64,000 bases of DNA from an uncultured Oscillospiraceae bacterium (GTDB lineage: Bacteria > Bacillota > Clostridia > Oscillospirales > Oscillospiraceae): positions 1-64,000 of the forward strand of contig CANQUE010000001.1 of NCBI GenBank assembly GCA_947626905.1, written 5' to 3'. The notes under the pieces were generated by a model. The model ran no database searches. It had not been told where the DNA came from and worked only from the letters and a program-made list of their open reading frames with translations. Below are positions 51,243 through 59,710 of the stretch, piece after piece. Position 1 is the stretch's first letter. Every line of letters starts with the position of its first letter. Position numbers and translations under genes: made by a program.

Positions 51243-51653
51243 ATGAAAGTGACTTTAGACCCTGGCGCTATCATGCCCACCCGGGCCCACCCCGCCGACG
51301 CGGGGCTGGACCTGTACGCCACCCGCTCCGCCGTCATCCCCGCCCGGGGACACGCCACAGTGGACACAGGGGTACACGTGGCCATCCCGGAGGGATACGT
51401 GGGCATGCTCAAGAGCAAGAGCGGCCTGAACGTGAAGAAGAACATTCTTGGCGAGGGCGTCATCGACGCGGGCTATACCGGCCCCATCGTGGTAAAGCTG
51501 TATAACCAGGGCGACGAGGACGTCACCGTCGAGGCGGGCCAGAAGCTGATCCAGCTGGTGATCCTCCCCATCCTCACCCCGGAGCTGGAGCTTGTGGACT
51601 CGCTGGAGGATACCGCCAGAGGCGCCGGGGGGTTCGGCAGCACAGGTGCGTGA
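51243..51653 (+). CDS. dut: dUTP diphosphatase (trimeric)
   Basis: Dut hydrolyses dUTP to dUMP and PPi. The 136-residue protein has the five dUTPase motifs: AGLDLYA, KSKSGL (a variant of RSSSGL), GVIDAGYTGPI, GQKLIQLVI and the P-loop-like RGAGGFGSTG. ATG 51243 lies 7 bp after AGGAGG. Its placement behind the acylation genes is probably incidental. Confidence 0.92.
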   Translation: MKVTLDPGAIMPTRAHPADAGLDLYATRSAVIPARGHATVDTGVHVAIPEGYVGMLKSKSGLNVKKNILGEGVIDAGYTGPIVVKLYNQGDEDVTVEAGQKLIQLVILPILTPELELVDSLEDTARGAGGFGSTGA

Positions 51654-51686
51654 GCGCGGCGACGGATATTTCGATACGGAAACTAT

Positions 51687-51728
51687 AAAGATCCGCACCC
51701 CTTCAAACGAGAGGGGTGCGGATCTTTT
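51687..51728. terminator. Bidirectional terminator between dut and the histidine kinase
   Basis: A 16-bp perfect stem (51687-51702 with 51712-51727, 9-nt loop) with A and T tracts on its flanks; it ends dut rightward and the two-component operon leftward. Confidence 0.92.
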
Positions 51729-51767
51729 ACGCGCGGACATTCTTCTGTTGAAAAACAACGCGGGCGA

Positions 51768-53621
51768 TCACTCCGGGTCTGGGGAAATGGGCTGTTCTTC
51801 AGGCTGGGCCGGCGCCGCCGCGGCCGGGAACAGGACCTCCGCCTTGAAAAGATCGCCATCCAGCGTCAGCTGCAGATGGCCGCCCATGAGCTCGGAGAGG
51901 CTCCTGGCGATGGACAGGCCCAGGCCGCTTCCCTCCGTGCTGCGGGAACTGTCGCCCCGGACGAACCGCTCCATCAGCTCATCCGCCGGGATATCCAGCG
52001 GTTCCCGGGAGGTGTTCTTTATAGCCACGACCACCTCTTCCCCGTCGGAGGAAAGGTCAAAATAGGCCCTCGTGCCAGGCTGGGCATATTTCAAAACGTT
52101 CGTCAAAAGATTGTCCATCACCCGCCCCACCAGCCTTGGGTCGGCCAACACCCACAGCTCTTCTTCGGGGATGTGCAGCACCGGTTCGATCCCGGCAGTA
52201 GTCATGCGCTCGGCGTACTCTCCCGCCGACTGCTGTAGCAGCTCCCGCACATCAAAGACTTCGCTGCTCACATTTACCGCGCCGCTGGCAGCCCGGGACG
52301 CCTCTATCACGTCGACGGTAAGCTTCTTCAGCTTGGCGCTCTGCCGGTCCAGCACCTCCAAATACTCCCGGCGCACGTCCTCCGGCAGATCCTCTCCCAT
52401 AAGCAGCTGGATGTAATTGACGATGGAAGTCAGCGGCGTCTTCAGATCGTGAGACACATTGGTAATGAGCTCTGTTTTCATGCGCTCAGCCCGCATCTGC
52501 TCATCCACGGCCAGGGCCATGCCGTCGCCGATGCTGTTCAGATCCTCCCCCAGATCCTTCCACACCATATGCAGCCGGCCGGTGTCCACTTTATAATGCA
52601 GATCGCCCGCGGCCAGGGCCGACGATGCCTTGCGGATGCTCCGCGCCTCCATGCCCCATTTGACAGCGCAGGGGATCAGCGCCAGATCGAACAGGGCCAG
52701 CGGCATGGCGATGGCGCTGCGGAGGAACAGCACCGCCAGCGCACCGACGATGTTCACAGCCAGCACGCCCACCGCGATAGCCAGCGGAGATACCCGCAGG
52801 ATGATCCGGCGCAGCAGCAGCCTCTCTTTGCATACGCCCGCCCCCAGCTGGTTGGCCACGCAGCACCCGGTCAGCATCAGGATATACAGCGTGACGACGG
52901 TCTCGAAGCGCCCTCTGTAAACGCCCAGCAGGCTCAGCACGTCCAGAAGGTTGGCGATGACCTGCCAGCTGACAAAAACGTAAAAGAACAGGTTCGCCGC
53001 TATCGCCAGTCCAACCGCCAATACATCGGCGGGGATACGGCCCAGAAGGGTGAGCCTCCCCTGTTTGCCCTCCAGCGTCACCGCCGAGAGGCTCACCGCC
53101 AGGGAGAGCATCGTCAGCAGGGCCCCCGCAATGGCTATCGGCAGGATGATATTCCGCAGCGGATAGACGTTCTCAAAGAGATAGTATTCCAGATAGCACC
53201 CCTCATAGGGCTCCACAGGCAGGTTGACATAGCCGCTGAGGCTGTATGTCCGGCCGTCGGAAAGGGTGACCACCCCCGGCAGCGAATACACATAATGGGA
53301 GCGCTCTGTCCGTGTGTCGGCCTTGATGTCGCCGGTGCCGCCGTCTGTGATCAGATAAGAAAAGGCCTTGCCTCCGTATCCGCCCAGCTCAGTGCTGTAG
53401 GGATCTTCCAGCCACTGCAGGTTGGACTCCACATTCCAAAGGCTCTGCACCACATATTGGTTGCACATGGAAGTATTTTCAAATTGAAAATCATTGGAGT
53501 ACCACCCATCGATCAGCAAATAACGAAACATGGACGCCGCCAGCACCGCTGCCAGCAGGCTGACGAAAAACACCGCCAGCATCAGCAGCCGGAACCACAG
53601 CTTTTCCATGACAGCTCTCAT
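51768..53621 (-). CDS. Sensor histidine kinase
   Basis: A 617-residue membrane kinase. Residues 11-33 are a first membrane helix, about 34-150 an extracellular sensor region, then several more helices (about 155-320), an unusually large membrane part. A HAMP-like segment leads to HisKA with the phospho-acceptor in VSHDLKTPLTSIVNYIQLL, the N box NLLTNVLKYA, and a G box GSGLGLSIA. The end is Pro/Glu-rich. It follows the response regulator by 5 bp. The signal is unknown; closest in layout to VanS/PhoR-like kinases. Confidence 0.92.
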   Translation of the reverse strand: MRAVMEKLWFRLLMLAVFFVSLLAAVLAASMFRYLLIDGWYSNDFQFENTSMCNQYVVQSLWNVESNLQWLEDPYSTELGGYGGKAFSYLITDGGTGDIKADTRTERSHYVYSLPGVVTLSDGRTYSLSGYVNLPVEPYEGCYLEYYLFENVYPLRNIILPIAIAGALLTMLSLAVSLSAVTLEGKQGRLTLLGRIPADVLAVGLAIAANLFFYVFVSWQVIANLLDVLSLLGVYRGRFETVVTLYILMLTGCCVANQLGAGVCKERLLLRRIILRVSPLAIAVGVLAVNIVGALAVLFLRSAIAMPLALFDLALIPCAVKWGMEARSIRKASSALAAGDLHYKVDTGRLHMVWKDLGEDLNSIGDGMALAVDEQMRAERMKTELITNVSHDLKTPLTSIVNYIQLLMGEDLPEDVRREYLEVLDRQSAKLKKLTVDVIEASRAASGAVNVSSEVFDVRELLQQSAGEYAERMTTAGIEPVLHIPEEELWVLADPRLVGRVMDNLLTNVLKYAQPGTRAYFDLSSDGEEVVVAIKNTSREPLDIPADELMERFVRGDSSRSTEGSGLGLSIARSLSELMGGHLQLTLDGDLFKAEVLFPAAAAPAQPEEQPISPDPE

Positions 53622-53626
53622 GCGTC

Positions 53627-54313
53627 TTACCCCTCGATCTTATAGCCCTTTCCCCAGACCACTTTCAAATACCGCGGCTCCGCCGGATCGATCTCCAGCT
53701 TCTCCCGCAGATGGCGGATATGCACGGCCACCGTTCCCTCCGCACCCATGGGCTTGTCCTGCCACACCCGGCGGTAGATCTCCCGGCTGGAGAACACCTT
53801 TCCCGGGTTTTCCATGAAAAATTTCAATATGTCGTATTCCTTGGGCGTGATGGTGATCTCTTCCCCGTCCACTGTGACGGTCTTGGCGTCGTCGTCCAGT
53901 TCAATGCCGCCCAGCGTCAGCGCGGTGGGTCTTGTTTCCTTCTCCCCCAGGCGCATGTACCGCCGCAGCAGGGCCTTTACCCTGGCCAGCACCTCCTGGG
54001 CGTTGAAGGGCTTTGTCACATAATCGTCCGCGCCCAGCTCCAGGCCCATGATCTTGTCCTCATCCTCGCTCTTGGCGGTAAGAAGGATCACCGGTACATT
54101 GCTGCGCTGCCGCAGGATCGTCAGGGCGGACACGCCGTCCAGCTCCGGCATCATAATGTCCAGCAGGATCAAATGGATATCCCGATCGGACACGATATCC
54201 AGCGCTTCCCTGCCGTCGGCAGCCTCCAGCACCTCATAGCCCGCGCCGGTGAGATATATGTTCAACGCCCGGCGGATATCCCGGTCGTCGTCACAGATCA
54301 GAACAGTATACAC
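53627..54313 (-). CDS. OmpR/PhoB-family response regulator
   Basis: A 228-residue regulator. The receiver domain has the acidic pocket ICDDDRDIRRAL, the phospho-acceptor Asp in LILLDIMMPELDG, a Thr/Lys pair (LTAKSEDEDKI, YVTKPFNAQEV), and a C-terminal winged helix (ITPKEYDILKFFMENPGKVFS, VHIRHLREKLE). GTG 54313 is chosen because AAGGAGG lies 8 bp upstream; the GTG seven codons earlier would contain that site. It heads the operon with the kinase. Confidence 0.95.
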   Translation of the reverse strand: MYTVLICDDDRDIRRALNIYLTGAGYEVLEAADGREALDIVSDRDIHLILLDIMMPELDGVSALTILRQRSNVPVILLTAKSEDEDKIMGLELGADDYVTKPFNAQEVLARVKALLRRYMRLGEKETRPTALTLGGIELDDDAKTVTVDGEEITITPKEYDILKFFMENPGKVFSSREIYRRVWQDKPMGAEGTVAVHIRHLREKLEIDPAEPRYLKVVWGKGYKIEG

Positions 54314-54403
54314 ACCCTTCGCCTCCTTTTCCACCTTTTAAGGTATCACAACAAGCAGTGAGAAAAAAGAGGGAAATTCTTAAGATTTCCTTAATTCATA
54401 CCA

Positions 54404-54432
54404 AAGAAAAGGCCCCGGATGATCTCCGGGGC
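54404..54432 (-). terminator. Terminator of the P-type ATPase homologue transcript
   Basis: GCCCCGGA/TCCGGGGC (8 bp, 5-nt loop) followed on the minus strand by CTTTTCTTT, 15 bp after the stop codon. Confidence 0.75.
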
Positions 54433-54446
54433 GGTGTTGGATTTTT

Positions 54447-56147
54447 TCATTCCTCCGGGATGACGGATTCCCGCTGGACAAAGGCGCGAAGAGAATTGAG
54501 CACGGCCAGCAGCGCCACGCCCACGTCCGCGAACACGGCCAGCCACAGCGGGCAGGTGCCGAACATATCCAGCACCAAGATCACAGCCTTGAAAGCCAGC
54601 GCGAAGAGGATGTTCTGCCATACGATGGACCGGGTCCTCTTGGCGGCGTCCATCGCGGTGACCACCTTGCTGGGCTCCGCGCCCATGATGACCACATCCG
54701 CCGCCTGGATGGCGGCGTCGGAAGTGGCGCCGTGGAGGGATATGCCCACATCCGCCGCTTGGATACAGTCGGGATTGGACTCGGCGTCCCCCACAAAGAT
54801 CAGCTTTCCCCGGCGGATCTGGCGGTTTTGGATCTCCTTTACCACCGCCACCTTTTCCGTGGGCATACAGTTGGGATAATACTCCCCGATGCCCACCTGA
54901 CGGGCAAACTTTTCTGTGGCGGCGGGACTGTCCTCGGTGAGCATGGCGATCTGCCGGTCATTGTTCCATTGAAGCACCGTGACGGCGCCGGACACATCCG
55001 GCTTGGCCACGCTGCCGAAAACGATCCTTCCGGCATACTGCCCGTCGATGGAAAGATATACGCAGTTTTCGTTCAGCTTATCCGCGCCGGGGTCCACTCC
55101 CTGTTCCCGGATGAAATCCAACGGTCCCAGGAGGATCTTCACCCCATCCACCTCGACGGTGATGCCAAAGGGATCTTCCTGCTGATGGAAGCTCTGGATG
55201 AGCTCGATATAGATGACGCCTTTATAGGCCGCCTTCACCGCCTCGGCATAATCGCTCTCCGAATAGGCGCAGGCATGGGCCGCGATGCGCAGGAAAACTT
55301 CCGGGTCCATCCGCTCGCTCTTCACGGAGCTGACCCGAAGCCCCTCCCCTTCCAGCGCGCCGGTCTTGTCAAAGACCACCGCCTTGGCCCGGGCCACATT
55401 GTCCATGGCGCAGGTGTTCTTGAAGAGGATGCCCTGGCGGGTGGTCCCGCCGATCCCGGCAAAATAGCTCAGCGGCACAGAGATCACGATGGCGCAGGGG
55501 CAGGCGATGACCATCAGCACCAGCGCCCGATAGACCCCCTCGATCACTGTGATCTTCAATACCAGCGGCGAGATCACCGCGATGATCACGGCGATGCCGA
55601 TGACCACGGGCGTATAGATGCGGGCAAAATGGGTGATGAATTCCTCGGTGCGGCCTTTGGGCCCCTTGTCAGAGCGGACCTCCGCCAGCGCGGCGCTGGC
55701 CTCCGGCGAACGGTTCTCCATCAGCCCCTCGATGCTATGGCGCACCTTCGCCACGGCAAAGCCCTGAAACAGCTCCCCCAGCTGGTACAGGATCATCACG
55801 CTGGCGCCCTCGCTGGCCTCCCCGATGATCACGGAGGCCACCGCCACCACGCTCATCAGCAGGCTCTCGTCAAAGAGCCGGCGGCGGACGATATTCGCCA
55901 CAGCCCGGATAAAGACGTCGTATCCGGCGCAGAGGATCGCCAGCACGTTGAGGGCCAACGCCAAATGGGGCAGCGTGCCCTCGGCTACCACTCCCCCAAT
56001 GAAAAAAGCGCCGGACGTGACCAAGCGCCAGACCATCACGGTGTCAAAACCGTGATGGTCATGGTGATGCTCGGCCATACAGTCGTCGCATGTGCAGTCG
56101 TGGCCGTGACCGGCCACTGCCTGTTTTATCTCCCGCAGAAAGCCCAT
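54447..56147 (-). CDS. Degenerate heavy-metal P-type ATPase homologue lacking the actuator domain
   Basis: A 566-residue CadA/ZntA-like protein. The frame aligns along its length with P1B pumps: a His/Cys-rich N-terminus (residues 13-32, HGHDCTCDDC...HHHDHH), membrane helices, the ion-site CPC (about 216-218), DKTG (about 260) and a normal membrane C-terminus. The actuator domain with TGES is missing: LMENRSPEASAALAEV joins directly to the segment before FITHFARIYTPVV. Other core motifs are altered: HP became SD (YSESDYAE), TGDS became TEDS, and GDGINDxP became GDAESNPD. The pump is very unlikely to cycle, yet there is no stop or frameshift. It starts 3 bp after fba. Confidence 0.82.
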   Translation of the reverse strand: MGFLREIKQAVAGHGHDCTCDDCMAEHHHDHHGFDTVMVWRLVTSGAFFIGGVVAEGTLPHLALALNVLAILCAGYDVFIRAVANIVRRRLFDESLLMSVVAVASVIIGEASEGASVMILYQLGELFQGFAVAKVRHSIEGLMENRSPEASAALAEVRSDKGPKGRTEEFITHFARIYTPVVIGIAVIIAVISPLVLKITVIEGVYRALVLMVIACPCAIVISVPLSYFAGIGGTTRQGILFKNTCAMDNVARAKAVVFDKTGALEGEGLRVSSVKSERMDPEVFLRIAAHACAYSESDYAEAVKAAYKGVIYIELIQSFHQQEDPFGITVEVDGVKILLGPLDFIREQGVDPGADKLNENCVYLSIDGQYAGRIVFGSVAKPDVSGAVTVLQWNNDRQIAMLTEDSPAATEKFARQVGIGEYYPNCMPTEKVAVVKEIQNRQIRRGKLIFVGDAESNPDCIQAADVGISLHGATSDAAIQAADVVIMGAEPSKVVTAMDAAKRTRSIVWQNILFALAFKAVILVLDMFGTCPLWLAVFADVGVALLAVLNSLRAFVQRESVIPEE

Positions 56148-56150
56148 CAA

Positions 56151-57119
56151 TCAGGCTTTGCCGTTGCAGCCCAGCACGTCCACCAGCTTGTGGCGAACCA
56201 GCTCCTTGATATTGGCCCGGGCGGGCTTCAGATACTCGCGGGGATCGAACTTGTCGGGGTGCTCATCAAAGAACTGGCGGATGGTGCCGGTCATGGTCAG
56301 ACGCAGGTCGGAGTCGATGTTGATCTTGCACACGCTCAGCGTGGCCGCCTTGCGCAGCTGCTCCTCGGGAATGCCTACCGCATCGGGCATCTTTCCGCCG
56401 TGGGCGTTGATCATCTGCACATATTCCTGGGGCACGGAGGAAGAGCCGTGCAGCACGATGGGAAATCCGGGCAGGCGGCGGGAAACTTCCTCCAGCACGT
56501 CGAAACGCAGAGGAGGCGGCACGAGCACGCCCTTCTCATTGCGGGTGCACTGGGCGGCAGTGAATTTATAGGCGCCGTGGCTGGTGCCGATGGCGATGGC
56601 CAGGGAGTCGCATCCGGTCTTGGAAACGAACTCCTCCACCTCTTCGGGGTGGGTATAAGAGGAATCCTCGGCGGAGACCTTCACGTCGTCCTCCACGCCC
56701 GCCAGCGTGCCCAGCTCGGCCTCTACCACCACGCCGTGATCGTGGGCGTACTCCACGACCTTGCGGGTGATCTCGATGTTCTTGGCAAAAGGCTCGGAAG
56801 AGGCGTCGATCATTACGGAAGTGAACCCGCCGTCGATGCAGCTCTTGCAGGTCTCAAAGTCGGGGCCATGGTCCAGATGCAGCACGATGGGGATCTCCGG
56901 GCATTCGATCACAGCGGCCTCCACCAGCTTCACCAGGTAGGTGTGGTTGGCATAGGCCCGGGCGCCCTTGGACACCTGGAGGATCACGGGAGCATGCTCC
57001 TCCCGGCAGGCCTCGGTGATGGCCTGGAGAATCTCCATATTGTTGACGTTGAAAGCGCCCACGGCATAACCGCCGTCGTAGGCCTTTTTGAACATTTCGG
57101 TCGAGGTTACAAGAGGCAT
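56151..57119 (-). CDS. fba: Class II fructose-bisphosphate aldolase
   Basis: Fba cleaves fructose 1,6-bisphosphate to two triose phosphates, zinc dependent. The 322-residue protein has YAVGAFNVNNMEILQAI, the zinc-binding LHLDHGPDFETCKSCID, catalytic VEAELGTLAGVED, the IGTSHGAYK zinc His, and VLHGSSSVPQEYV. AGGAGT precedes the ATG. It is divergent from the phosphofructokinase gene and followed at once by the degenerate ATPase gene. Confidence 0.96.
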   Translation of the reverse strand: MPLVTSTEMFKKAYDGGYAVGAFNVNNMEILQAITEACREEHAPVILQVSKGARAYANHTYLVKLVEAAVIECPEIPIVLHLDHGPDFETCKSCIDGGFTSVMIDASSEPFAKNIEITRKVVEYAHDHGVVVEAELGTLAGVEDDVKVSAEDSSYTHPEEVEEFVSKTGCDSLAIAIGTSHGAYKFTAAQCTRNEKGVLVPPPLRFDVLEEVSRRLPGFPIVLHGSSSVPQEYVQMINAHGGKMPDAVGIPEEQLRKAATLSVCKINIDSDLRLTMTGTIRQFFDEHPDKFDPREYLKPARANIKELVRHKLVDVLGCNGKA

Positions 57120-57153
57120 GGTAAAGACTCCTTTACTTTATTTTTCCATGGCC

Positions 57154-57182
57154 TTTATTTTAACGCAGTTTTATGTTATAAT
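57154..57182 (+). promoter_or_regulatory. Promoter of the phosphofructokinase gene (extended -10)
   Basis: TGTTATAAT (57174-57182) is a perfect extended -10; TTTATT 17 bp upstream is a weak -35. It overlaps the fba promoter on the other strand. Confidence 0.7.
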
Positions 57183-57185
57183 CAA
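57157..57185 (-). promoter_or_regulatory. Promoter of fba
   Basis: Minus-strand TTGATT (57185-57180) and TAAAAT (57162-57157), 17-bp spacer. Its -35 shares bases with the opposing -10 box, so the two cannot be occupied together. Confidence 0.6.
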
Positions 57186-57223
57186 CAAAAACATGAAAAA
57201 CATTGATTTTGGGAGGAAAAATC

Positions 57224-58465
57224 ATGGCAAATAAACTTGTCGGCGCCTGCGTCATCGGACAGTCCGGCGGACCCACCTCTGTCATCAACGCCAGCGCTTA
57301 CGGCGCCATCAGCGCCGCGCTGGAAGCGGAAGAGATCACCCAGGTGCTGGGTGCCGATCACGGCATCACCGGCGTGCTGGCGGACAAGCTCTATGATATG
57401 GGGCTGGAAGATCCTAAGGAGCTGGCCTACCTGAAAAACACCCCTGCCTCCGAGCTTGGCTCCTGCCGGTACAAGCTGGCGGACCCGGAAACGGACGATA
57501 CCGATTACAAGCGCATCCTGGATGTATTCAAAAAGCACAACGTCCGCTATTTCTTCTACAACGGCGGCAACGACTCCATGGATACCTGCGATAAGATCAG
57601 CCGTTATATGGCCAAGTCCGGCTGGGAGTGCCGTGTCATGGGCATCCCCAAGACCATCGACAACGACCTGTGGGGCACGGACCACTGCCCCGGCTTTGCC
57701 TCTGCCGCGAAGTACATCGCCACCAGCGCGATGGAAGTTTCCAAGGACGGGCGGGTCTACCCAACCGGCCAGGTGACGATCATGGAGATCATGGGCCGTC
57801 ACGCGGGCTGGCTGGCAGCCTCCGCCGCTCTCGCCACCCATTTTGGCGCGGGTCCCGATCTGGTATATCTGCCGGAGGTGGACTTTGACACGGACGCCTT
57901 TTTGGCAGACGTGGAAAGGATCTATAACGAGAAGAAGTCCTGCCTTGTGGCCGTGTCCGAAGGGCTGCATTTTGCCGACGGCACCTTCGTTTCTCAGGCA
58001 AAGACCAGCGCCACCGATGGCTTTGGCCATGCCCAGCTGGGCGGCCTTGCCTCCCGTCTGGCCGAACTGGTCAAGGACCGCACCGGCGCCAAGGTCCGGG
58101 CCATAGAGCTGAGCCTGCTCCAGCGCTGCGGGGCGCACCTGGCCTCCAAGACCGACGTGGAAGAGGCCGAAATGGCCGGCCGCAAGGCGGTCGAAGCAGC
58201 CGTGGCCGGCGAGACCGGCAAGATGGTGGCCTTCCAGCGCGCCGCCGATGAAAATGGGGACTATCGGTGTGAGTACATTCTTTTGCCCCTCACCTCCGTG
58301 GCCAACGCGGAGAAAAAAGTGCCCCTGGAGTGGATCACCCCAGAGCACAATTTCGTCACCAAAGATTTCATCGACTACGCCCTGCCCCTGATCCAGGGCG
58401 AGCCGGAGCGCCCCACCGAGTGCTCTCTGCCCCGCTACGCCAAGCTGAAGAAGATCCTGGCCTGA
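57224..58465 (+). CDS. 6-phosphofructokinase, probably pyrophosphate dependent
   Basis: The enzyme phosphorylates fructose 6-phosphate. The 413-residue protein has the phosphoryl-donor loop as YNGGNDSMDT and the catalytic PKTIDNDLWGTDH. ATP-type enzymes have Gly at the positions held here by Asp (GGND) and Lys (PKTIDND); Asp plus Lys is the usual sign of PPi use. Other motifs are IGQSGGPT, EIMGRHAGWLA and an insert-free C-terminus. ATG 57224 follows GGGAGG by 8 bp. Confidence 0.92.
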   Translation: MANKLVGACVIGQSGGPTSVINASAYGAISAALEAEEITQVLGADHGITGVLADKLYDMGLEDPKELAYLKNTPASELGSCRYKLADPETDDTDYKRILDVFKKHNVRYFFYNGGNDSMDTCDKISRYMAKSGWECRVMGIPKTIDNDLWGTDHCPGFASAAKYIATSAMEVSKDGRVYPTGQVTIMEIMGRHAGWLAASAALATHFGAGPDLVYLPEVDFDTDAFLADVERIYNEKKSCLVAVSEGLHFADGTFVSQAKTSATDGFGHAQLGGLASRLAELVKDRTGAKVRAIELSLLQRCGAHLASKTDVEEAEMAGRKAVEAAVAGETGKMVAFQRAADENGDYRCEYILLPLTSVANAEKKVPLEWITPEHNFVTKDFIDYALPLIQGEPERPTECSLPRYAKLKKILA

Positions 58466-58474
58466 GATCGCGAA

Positions 58475-58511
58475 AACGCCGGCCGGAGGTACAGACCTCC
58501 GGCCGGTTTTT
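58475..58511. terminator. Bidirectional terminator between phosphofructokinase and cotJC
   Basis: A 12-bp perfect stem (CCGGCCGGAGGT/ACCTCCGGCCGG, ACAG loop) with AAAA on the left and TTTTT on the right. Confidence 0.9.
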
Positions 58512-58549
58512 CTTATGCCTGCCAGAGTGGCAGGCTGTCGATCAACGGA

Positions 58550-59155
58550 TCACTTCTTCATCTTGTCGAAAGCCGGGTTGACGGCATAGACGTTCCGCTG
58601 GTCCATTTTGGCGGTGGCGATGCCCATGGCCTCGCCGAAGCGCTGGAAGTGGACCACCTCGCGCTCACGCAGGAAGCGCATCACGTCGATCACGTCCGGA
58701 TCGTCGCACATCCGCAGAATGTTGTCATAGGTCACCCGGGCCTTTTGCTCCGCGCCCATGTCCTCGGACAGGTCGGCGATCACGTCGCCCTTTACCTGGA
58801 TGGTGGCGGCGCTGTAAGGGAAGCCCGCGGCGGCCTGGGCATAGACGCCGGCGGTGTGATCAACGAAGTAATCCTGAAAGCCAGCCTTTTCCACCTGTTC
58901 CACGGTCATGTTCCGGGTGAGCTGGTGCACCACCGTGCCCACGATCTCCAGATGACCAAGCTCTTCCACGCCGATGTCGGTGAGAACGGCCTTCAGCTCG
59001 GGATAGGGCATGGAATACCGCTGGCTCAGGTACCGCAGAGATGCGGACAGCTCGCCGTCCGGTCCGCCATATTGGCTGATGATATACTTTGCCATGGCCG
59101 GGTCCGGATTCTTGATGCGGACGGGATACTGGAGTTTTTTCTCATATACGAACAT
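58550..59155 (-). CDS. cotJC: Spore-coat manganese catalase CotJC
   Basis: CotJC is the manganese-catalase-like protein of the spore coat. The 201-residue ferritin-like protein has the dimetal ligands in the helix TDIGVEELGHLEIVG (E-E-x-x-H) and the C-terminal helix MRFLREREVVHFQRFGEA (E-x-x-H). Its ATG overlaps the stop of the CotJA-JB gene by one base, so the two are coupled. It is likely expressed by sigma-E in the mother cell. Confidence 0.94.
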   Translation of the reverse strand: MFVYEKKLQYPVRIKNPDPAMAKYIISQYGGPDGELSASLRYLSQRYSMPYPELKAVLTDIGVEELGHLEIVGTVVHQLTRNMTVEQVEKAGFQDYFVDHTAGVYAQAAAGFPYSAATIQVKGDVIADLSEDMGAEQKARVTYDNILRMCDDPDVIDVMRFLREREVVHFQRFGEAMGIATAKMDQRNVYAVNPAFDKMKK

Positions 59156-59598
59156 TATTTCTTACCCGCCTTTCCATTGTTCCAGGGCCAGGGATCCTCA
59201 GGCCACACCCAGCTGTCAAACATGGCTGTGTCGGATCGCTTGACGGGACCGCACATCTCTACATACCGCCGGCGGCCTTCTTTGGCCAGGGCGGTGAAGC
59301 TCTTCCAGCTTTTGAACGCTTCCTTGTCGTCCGGGTGGGTGTCCAGATACAGGGCCAGCTCCTGGCAGACAAAGTCCAGGGCCATCAGCTCTGCCAGCGG
59401 CGTGTCCTCCACGGGGCCGTTGGCGATATAGTCCATAAAGGGCAGGTCAAGCCCCGGGAACAGCGTTCCCTTGGCCAGCGCGGCGGCGCTTTCATACGCC
59501 GGCTCCGCGCTCTGCTGTGCCGCCAGCATCGGCACCGCCAGCGGCGCGCACATGGGCAGCGGACCTTCCTTATAGGTGCAGGATTCTTTGCTTGACAA
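59155..59598 (-). CDS. Fused spore-coat protein CotJA-CotJB
   Basis: A single 147-codon frame carries both small CotJ proteins. The CotJA part (about 1-60) has PAYESAAALAKGTLFPGLDLPF; the CotJB part (about 68-147) has LAELMALDFVCQELALYLDTHPDDKEAF and the Trp/Pro-rich end WVWPEDPWPWNN. In Bacillus they are separate genes. I place the start at TTG 59598, 8 bp after AAAGGGGG and about 16 nt after a sigma-E-like promoter; the longer reading would extend upstream of that promoter. No frameshift is needed. Confidence 0.85.
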   Translation of the reverse strand: MSSKESCTYKEGPLPMCAPLAVPMLAAQQSAEPAYESAAALAKGTLFPGLDLPFMDYIANGPVEDTPLAELMALDFVCQELALYLDTHPDDKEAFKSWKSFTALAKEGRRRYVEMCGPVKRSDTAMFDSWVWPEDPWPWNNGKAGKK

Positions 59599-59621
59599 AC
59601 GTATTTCCCCCTTTGCACGCC

Positions 59622-59650
59622 ATTCTATGTGCGGCAAAGGGGGAATGTGT
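59622..59650 (-). promoter_or_regulatory. Sigma-E-like promoter of the cotJ operon
   Basis: On the minus strand ACACATT (59650-59644), a 14-nt spacer, then CATAGAAT (59629-59622), which matches the sigma-E -10 CATACAMT at seven of eight positions. The predicted start near 59614 leaves a short leader holding the ribosome binding site. Confidence 0.55.
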
Positions 59651-59710
59651 GTCCAATTGTCAGCTGTCCTGGTATACAGAGGGGATCGGGGCCGTGCCGG
59701 TCTTTTCTCC

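Noticed and set aside
54732-57206. 824-residue plus-strand open frame
   Set aside because: It is antisense to the P-type ATPase homologue and fba; His/Gly/Asp-rich composition, no motif, no start signal.
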